13,384 nt of DNA. Origin: Sergeia podlipaevii. Its lineage: Eukaryota; Euglenozoa; Kinetoplastea; Trypanosomatida; Trypanosomatidae. The stretch spans positions 1 to 13,384 of the forward strand of contig JASANZ010001751.1 in the NCBI GenBank assembly GCA_030849805.1, read 5' to 3'. The notes below the pieces were generated by a model. That model made no database searches. It saw only the letters and a list, made by a program, of their open reading frames with translations, and was not told the origin of the DNA. The position numbers and the translations under genes are program-made. Each line of letters starts with the position of its first letter. Positions within the stretch are counted from its first letter, which is position 1. Below are positions 9,017 through 13,384 of the stretch, one piece after another.

Positions 9017-9280
9017 TGATGATCAGGCATTTCATGATAGAAAAAGAAAAAAGGGCAGCCGAAAAATACTCCAGCCGTGCTCCAATAAATAGGAAAGGAA
9101 AAATGTCAGCCGCCTAGCGATGTCCAGTCAGCATATGGGATATTGATGTTGTATTGTGATGTGTTTCAAAAGCATGCGTATAACAGAATGTGCTGCGTGT
9201 ATGTGTGTGTGCGTGTGCGGCATAAACGAATGAAAGGGGGTTCATTCATCGTCCGACACACAACTACTCACATTTAAATG

Positions 9281-9294
9281 TATATATATATATA
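9281..9294. repeat. (TA)n microsatellite
   Basis: About seven TA units in the intergenic DNA downstream of the SAM-like protein gene. Probably length-variable. Confidence 0.85.
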
Positions 9295-9570
9295 ATGAAC
9301 GTGATTAATGAGCAAACAGTTAAGTGCAGGTACCCCACTTCATACAGTAGCGAAGAAAAATCTATTTTACCGATTCCCTTCGCACTCTACTTTTTATTGC
9401 TCTAAACGATAAATGAAAGAAAAAAATGCAGCAGGCAACTGTCATGCAAAAAAAAAGAAAAAAAAGAAATGTGTATTCCGTGGTAACGAGTAACATTCTA
9501 TTTTGAGGGAAAATATGCACGCGAGGGACGCGGAAAAAGGAAAAAAAAGAGCCTTCTGCATCAAATGCTT

Positions 9571-11121
9571 TCACCAGCGCGATGATGAGGCATAAGGAGC
9601 CCGAGCGCTGCCGTAGGGAAAGCACAATAAAACGGTCTCTTGCACGAGCGTAGGTGAAATACGTGCTGCGGCATCATCGAGCTTCTCTATGCCGTCGGCT
9701 ACGGCAGCCTCAATGATGATACTAGGGATAGATACCGCTGCTGCCGTCTCCGTCACAGTCTCGCCGTCCTCAGCCCTCGTCGCCTGCTTCCTAGTAGCAG
9801 TCAATAATGTTGGCTTCCTTGTCGCTGTTGCTAACGAGTATCGACGCCACGCATCTTTGAAAATTTCCTCGCGGCGCACATGCCACTGTCGCACCGCCCG
9901 GAACATGCGCGGCGGCACCACAGTCAGCAGCATCTCCCCCGTCACTGCGGCCATGTGGAAAGCGTTGATCATGCATTCATCCATCCAAACCTTCGTATCT
10001 GCCGCCTCTGCGCGTGCGGCAACGTCCATCGCGATGCGATGCTGCTCCATGACGGAAAGGAACGCAACGATATCATCCGTGTCCCATCCCAGTGGGTCAG
10101 TAAAGGGGATGCAGGGATCGCCATGATAAGGACCGAGCGCAGGGGCAATTTGAGCGGCGATGAAGACAGGAACAGACTTTGAAGAAGAGGATGCGTGCTG
10201 TACAGGAGACGATGTGGGAGAAGAAGAAGCCCCGGCCTTGTTCGTCAAAGCGCAGGTGGGAGGCATCCCAGAGGTGGCGTCGCCACCCTCGTAATCCCTC
10301 TCCCCCTCCTCCTGCTGGTCCTCTCGCGCTGCCCACGCCTTAGGAGCGTCGGAAGAGAAAAAGCCAGGCACATCCCTCATTGATGATGATGCTTCGTCAA
10401 GGTCTTCATCGAGCTCAGCAGCTTCCGCGGCATCAGCGGCTGCCTGACAGTCCTCATGGCTCTTCAGTACTTCTGGAGAACCCTTGGAGACTCCATCGAC
10501 GGCTACCCTAAAACCACAATCCCCACTATCTGCCTTTTCTTTATTCTCGTGTGCTGCATCACCGTACTCAATCGCATCATCATCGCCACTACCTCCTCCT
10601 CCTCCTCCTCCAAACTCTGCCTCAACAAACGCTTCATACGTGGTGTAGTTGCGCTCCATCATCTTCCTATCCCGTGCCAATCTACGCTCGTGCATCTCCT
10701 CTGGTGTAGGGTACTGCCTCGCTGCTGCTACTGCTGGACCACCTCTCCCGTCTGCACCTCCATCTTTTGAACCCACCCCTTCAGCGCTGCTGCTGCTGTT
10801 GTCGTTGCCTTCCTTGGCCAGTGCAATAGCCATACGCCCAACGGTGGAAAAGCGAGCCCACTCGGGGCCAAAGTGTGCCTGACGCACCTCATCGCTCTCC
10901 ACCGCAGCTGCAAATCCCTCTTGGCTAATATCCTTCCATGCACCGAACATCCCATCGGCGGGGTCGTCCCAACTGCTTTGCTCGCCAAAAGGATCATCTG
11001 ATGGGAGAGAGCGATATTGAATGCTCGCCCTGGTGCAGGTGAGGATGGCCAAAGGCTGGTGAAGGTAACAGTGCAAAAGTCGCCTGCCAGTCAGTCGGGA
11101 TGTATTCCTGCACAGCATCAT
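9571..11121 (-). CDS. Conserved-type hypothetical protein with mitochondrial-like N-terminus and C-terminal SAM-like domain
   Basis: I chose the ATG at 11121 (516 residues). The open frame continues 53 codons upstream, but that part translates the polypyrimidine tract and an N (C/P/F-rich), and a good splice acceptor lies 10 nt before this ATG. The N-terminus MMLCRNTSRLTGRRLLHCYLH is basic with no acidic residue, suggesting mitochondrial import. Residues 38-100 (SDDPFGEQSSWDDP ... HFGPEWARFSTVGRM) and 136-170 (PTPEEMHERRLARDRKMMERNY...) look folded or helical. They are followed by Gly7 at 171-177 and a long acidic/Ser-rich linker to about 315. Residues 343-424 resemble a sterile alpha motif: GWDTDDIVAFL at the start, then AFHMAAVTGEMLL, ending in a basic helix (RQWHVRREEIF). 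That pattern matches the W..(E/D)V..(F/W)L ... G..LL layout, with a longer helix 1-2 spacing than usual. The SAM call is motif-level only. SAM domains bind protein or RNA, so a mitochondrial adaptor is conceivable but unproven. Confidence 0.8.
   Translation of the reverse strand: MMLCRNTSRLTGRRLLHCYLHQPLAILTCTRASIQYRSLPSDDPFGEQSSWDDPADGMFGAWKDISQEGFAAAVESDEVRQAHFGPEWARFSTVGRMAIALAKEGNDNSSSSAEGVGSKDGGADGRGGPAVAAARQYPTPEEMHERRLARDRKMMERNYTTYEAFVEAEFGGGGGGGSGDDDAIEYGDAAHENKEKADSGDCGFRVAVDGVSKGSPEVLKSHEDCQAAADAAEAAELDEDLDEASSSMRDVPGFFSSDAPKAWAAREDQQEEGERDYEGGDATSGMPPTCALTNKAGASSSPTSSPVQHASSSSKSVPVFIAAQIAPALGPYHGDPCIPFTDPLGWDTDDIVAFLSVMEQHRIAMDVAARAEAADTKVWMDECMINAFHMAAVTGEMLLTVVPPRMFRAVRQWHVRREEIFKDAWRRYSLATATRKPTLLTATRKQATRAEDGETVTETAAAVSIPSIIIEAAVADGIEKLDDAAARISPTLVQETVLLCFPYGSARAPYASSSRW
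10591..10611 (-). repeat. GGN repeat encoding seven glycines
   Basis: Plus-strand CCT units encode Gly7 (residues 171-177) of the SAM-like protein, directly before SGDDD. It is a short, probably slippage-prone triplet tract in the linker region. Confidence 0.85.
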
Positions 11122-11131
11122 AGCCTTCACA

Positions 11132-11171
11132 CTGGGGGGGGGGGGGCAGGAAGGNAAAAAAAAAGGAAAAA
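11132..11171 (-). promoter_or_regulatory. Trans-splice acceptor with C13 polypyrimidine tract for the SAM-like protein gene
   Basis: On the minus strand the order is TTTTTCC, T9, N, CCTTCCTG, C13 (11146-11134), AG (11133-11132). This is an unusually clear polypyrimidine tract, with the AG directly abutting it. The ATG at 11121 follows after only 10 nt (TGTGAAGGCT). Confidence 0.75.
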
Positions 11172-11326
11172 TATGTGATAAGCACGAGAAAAAAAGGTAA
11201 TCTGCATTCATAGTTATAGGAAAAAAAAAGTAAGTGACTAAATAGTAATCAAATATAATATTGAAACGTAAAGGTATCATGCAAAGAGCATCAACAATAG
11301 GAAATAGTAAAGAAGAGAAAGAATTT

Positions 11327-11364
11327 GTGTGTGTGTGTGTGTGTGTGTGAGTGTGTGTGTGTGT
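11327..11364. repeat. Interrupted (GT)n microsatellite
   Basis: Two GT runs split by a single A at 11350. It lies in the GALE 3' flank and reads (CA)n on the sense strand. It is similar in type to the repeat at 498-526. Confidence 0.95.
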
Positions 11365-11564
11365 TTTGTAGCAAACATTCGCACGCTATATGTATATAAA
11401 GGTTTTGTTGGCACTTCCAGTGCACATGCCTGCCAAAGCATTATCTACATGGAGAAGTACTTTCATGAGAAGTACGTTTTTCTTCTTTTTTCCCCCTTTC
11501 CATTTACTACTCAATACTATAAGTACTGCCTTTTTTGGCTTTGACAAAAACAGTACACACGAGA

Positions 11565-11593
11565 CTTTTTTTTTTGAGAGAAAAAAAAAAAAG
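11565..11593. repeat. T10/A12 inverted repeat
   Basis: CT10, then a GAGAG spacer, then A12G. It could fold as an A/U hairpin. On the sense strand it presents as a T12 tract followed by CTCTC and A10, so it may act simply as a polypyrimidine tract in the GALE 3' flank. Confidence 0.8.
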
Positions 11594-11743
11594 AACACGT
11601 TGCTTGACGTGCGAAAAGCACCAATACGCCTGCATGATTGGAACATCACTCGTTCACCCGCTCGCTATTCACACGCGCGTACACACAGAAATAGAAAACG
11701 GAACTTTTGTTTTTTTTTCCTATGCTGCTGTTCACTTCTCATT

Positions 11744-12874
11744 TTAAAAGCCGAAAGGGTGATTTTTGTGGAAATTCCAAGCAGACGCCATAATCTTTTC
11801 AATGCTATCATATTCAATCTCCCAGCCTAGAGCTGCCTTGGCCTCCTCTCCAGACGCCACCAGCACTGGCGGGTCTCCCTCCCGCCGCGCCTCCTCTTTG
11901 ACCGGAATCGGATGTCCTGTTACGCGCCTCGCGGCCTCAATCACCTCACGCACTGAATACCCAGTCGATGTGCCCAGGTTGAACGTTGAAAAGTACTTCT
12001 CCTTGTCTTTCACCGTGAGGCGAGCAAGGTAGTCTAAAGTCTTGATGTGAGCGGTGGAGAGATCCTTCACGTGAACGTAATCACGAATGCAAGTACCATC
12101 AGGGGTGGGATAGTCCGTGCCGAAGATCGACACGTAGTCGTTCACACGCTTACGCTCAGGGTGGTGCTTTGCGTTGTAGGTATTGATAACATCTGCGAGT
12201 GGCACACGCAGGATAAGCGGAATAAGATGCGTCTCCGGCTCATGTGTCTCACCAATGTCGCCGTCCGCGTGTGCGCCACAAGCATTGAAGTAGCGGAGGC
12301 AGACGCTCTTGATGCCGTAGGCAAGAGCACAGTCACGCAGTATCCACTCGCTCGCCAACTTCGACTTGCCATATGGACTTTCTGGCATTGTGGGAGCGTT
12401 TGCTGGAATAGGTTTCATGGGATCCAGCGCTGCAGCCTCTGTACGATTGAAAGGATTGCCAAAGAGGGCTGCGGTGCTTGAGAAGATCAGCTTATCGCAG
12501 TGGTGCTTGTGCATGACTTGCAGAATGCGGATCATGCCAATGACGTTGTTATCGTAGTACATCAGAGGATCACGAACGCTTTCAGGAACAACAATGTAGC
12601 CGCACATATGCACGACAGTATCAATTGGGCCATGACGTGCAAAGACGTCATCAAGAAACGCGGCATCACGCACATCCCCAACTTCCAGCTTGGCGAAACG
12701 GTTTGCAGCAACAGCAAAAGGGGGCGCCAAGTCCTTGGTGCATGCCTGATCTGCAGACCCATGTAAAGCTTCCAGTGTATCCACAATAATGACCTCGTGC
12801 TCCGTGGTGCGCAGCACCTCTCGCACAAAGTGTGTGCCAATGTAACCAGCGCCTCCGCAGACTAAGACACGCAT
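11744..12874 (-). CDS. GALE: UDP-glucose 4-epimerase
   Basis: The product is 376 residues, close to the roughly 380-390 typical of trypanosomatid GALE. It interconverts UDP-glucose and UDP-galactose with bound NAD+. In T. brucei, which cannot import galactose by its hexose transporter, it is the only route to UDP-Gal for glycoconjugates. Visible features are the NAD-binding GGAGYIG at 7-13 in the first beta-alpha unit, EVGDVRD at 64-70, SVRDPLMYYDNNVIG at 99-113, the catalytic Ser/Thr region FSSTAALFG at 131-139, and the Tyr-x3-Lys pair Y168/K172 in SPYGKSK. Further matches are LRYFNACGAH at 193-202, FGTDYPTPDGT with RDYVHVKDL at 251-272, FNLGTSTGYSVREV at 298-311 and REGDPP at 331-336. All expected catalytic elements are present. 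The ATG at 12874 lies 17 nt after a strong acceptor AG and begins directly with the Rossmann strand. The C-terminus (-HPFGF) is not a canonical PTS1, so glycosomal import, reported for T. brucei GalE, is not evident here. Confidence 0.96.
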   Translation of the reverse strand: MRVLVCGGAGYIGTHFVREVLRTTEHEVIIVDTLEALHGSADQACTKDLAPPFAVAANRFAKLEVGDVRDAAFLDDVFARHGPIDTVVHMCGYIVVPESVRDPLMYYDNNVIGMIRILQVMHKHHCDKLIFSSTAALFGNPFNRTEAAALDPMKPIPANAPTMPESPYGKSKLASEWILRDCALAYGIKSVCLRYFNACGAHADGDIGETHEPETHLIPLILRVPLADVINTYNAKHHPERKRVNDYVSIFGTDYPTPDGTCIRDYVHVKDLSTAHIKTLDYLARLTVKDKEKYFSTFNLGTSTGYSVREVIEAARRVTGHPIPVKEEARREGDPPVLVASGEEAKAALGWEIEYDSIEKIMASAWNFHKNHPFGF

Positions 12875-13314
12875 AGCAGAGGAAATAAATTCTGTAAAAA
12901 GGAGAAGGACGAAAAAAAAAAGAATGTTTAGATATTCAATAAAATATTTTTAAAAAAAATGCCACTCTCTTTAACAGAAGAAAAAAAAAGAGGCAGTCCC
13001 TGATTTTTTTTGGCACTGATTTACTATGTGTTCTGTGTTGATTTCTAATCTCTCTGTCATGGCAAATGAGAAGAAAAAAAAAAGTGAGGAAAGAAAAGAA
13101 AAATTACATAATCCGCTTGTTGAAGTGGACACAAATCAAAGAAATTTATTCAATCGCATCGCATAGGTTCCTTCGAGGTATCATTGGTGCTCTACGTGCG
13201 GTGATACTGTCCTCATGCATTTCGGAAAAAAAAAAATGCTTTTGTTTTGTTTACGGCAAACAAATATTTTTTAAGTAAAGAAAGAAAGTAGAAAAAAAAA
13301 ATGTTGACCCCAAA
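12875..13314. other. Intergenic region upstream of GALE
   Basis: These 440 bases hold the 3' flank of the upstream gene and the GALE acceptor region. Sense-strand T-runs occur at 13292-13301, 13225-13235, 13073-13082, 12981-12989, 12951-12958 and 12912-12921. No convincing open frame or RNA gene is seen. Confidence 0.7.
12892..12925 (-). promoter_or_regulatory. Trans-splice acceptor for GALE
   Basis: On the minus strand T10 is followed by CGTCCTTCTCCTTTTTACAG, a near-ideal polypyrimidine tract and acceptor (AG at 12893-12892). The predicted 5' UTR is 17 nt (12891-12875) before the GALE ATG. No competing AG lies between the tract and this one. Confidence 0.75.
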
Positions 13315-13384
13315 TTAATGCTCAACAACGTAAAACTGAGCGTCGTGTCTCTCCTTGCAGAGGAACAGACTTAAGCGTCTCTTC
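13315..13384 (-). CDS. Possible C-terminal end of an upstream gene (unidentified)
   Basis: One minus-strand frame is open from the window edge to a TAA at 13317-13315, ending in RHDAQFYVVEH. Of the other two frames, one stops early and the other at a TGA near 13325. The spacing to GALE (440 bases) and the T-run soon after the stop fit another gene of the same polycistron. Only 22 codons are visible, so neither the coding status nor the product is certain. Confidence 0.4.
   Translation of the reverse strand, partial: KRRLSLFLCKERHDAQFYVVEH

Larger units (their letters stand above)
8716..9570. other. Intergenic region between the SAM-like protein gene and CDC45
   Basis: These 855 bases contain the 3' UTR of the SAM-like protein gene and the long 5' leader of CDC45. 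Visible are a (TA)n run at 9281-9294, a GT-rich block near 9195-9218, a (CT)7 run at 8951-8964, and A-runs at 9008-9016, 9448-9468 and 9535-9549 that are polypyrimidine on the sense strand. The minus-strand open frame at 8797-9030 is low-complexity and sits in the predicted 5' leader. I see no RNA gene. Confidence 0.7.
11122..11743. other. Intergenic region between GALE and the SAM-like protein gene
   Basis: These 622 bases hold the GALE 3' UTR and the acceptor region of the next gene. Visible are the interrupted GT microsatellite (11327-11364), a T10/A12 inverted repeat (11565-11593), a repeated GAGAAGTAC near 11453 and 11468, a 9-A run at 11221-11229, and the C13 tract with an N at 11155. 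Plus-strand open frames here are built from homopolymers and GT repeats (CVCVCV-type) and are not genes. Confidence 0.7.

Noticed and set aside
8797..9030. A 77-codon minus-strand open frame upstream of CDC45
   Set aside because: It overlaps the predicted polypyrimidine tract and 5' leader of CDC45, and is composed of F, K, N, R and T runs from low-complexity DNA.
11390..11830. A plus-strand open frame of 146 codons
   Set aside because: It runs through homopolymers into the antisense of the GALE 3' end, and its translation is Phe- and Lys-run-rich.
1..13384. tRNA, rRNA, transposable element or CRISPR-like array
   Set aside because: I looked for T-loop-like GGTTCGA motifs, spaced direct repeats and reverse transcriptase or transposase motifs on both strands and saw none. 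The repeats present are only mono-, di- and tri-nucleotide tracts.

Overview
The window reads as nuclear DNA of a trypanosomatid (kinetoplastid protist). Every convincing gene is intronless and on the minus strand. The genes are separated by 0.4-1 kb of AT-rich DNA full of homopolymer tracts and GT/TA microsatellites. In the sense (minus) orientation most starts are preceded by a polypyrimidine tract followed by an AG, as expected for spliced-leader trans-splicing within a polycistronic unit. The coding DNA looks less GC-rich than typical Leishmania coding sequence. A monoxenous or plant trypanosomatid is plausible, but I cannot name the genus.

Layout in the direction of transcription (high to low coordinates): (1) the last codons of an unidentified gene at 13315-13384; (2) UDP-glucose 4-epimerase (GALE), 12874-11744; (3) a 516-residue protein with a mitochondrial-type N-terminus and a C-terminal SAM-like domain, 11121-9571; (4) the replication factor CDC45, 8715-6241, with a large charged insertion and an acidic tail; (5) a 1,427-residue coiled-coil and low-complexity protein, 5244-962, split in the raw sequence by a one-base assembly error at the N at 4421; (6) the N-terminal 77 codons of a mitochondrial succinyl-CoA:3-ketoacid/acetate:succinate CoA-transferase, 233-1, running off the window.

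The genes share no pathway: sugar-nucleotide synthesis, replication, mitochondrial acetate/CoA metabolism and two unknowns. That is normal for a trypanosomatid directional cluster, where position does not imply co-function. From memory, GALE and the CoA-transferase also lie a few genes apart in T. brucei and Leishmania, so the block looks like conserved synteny rather than an accessory island. I see no mobile element, CRISPR array, tRNA or rRNA. The most useful observations are the repairable frameshift, corrected start codons for two genes, very short predicted 5' UTRs, a perfect 10-bp inverted repeat in one intergenic region, and the CDC45-specific extensions.
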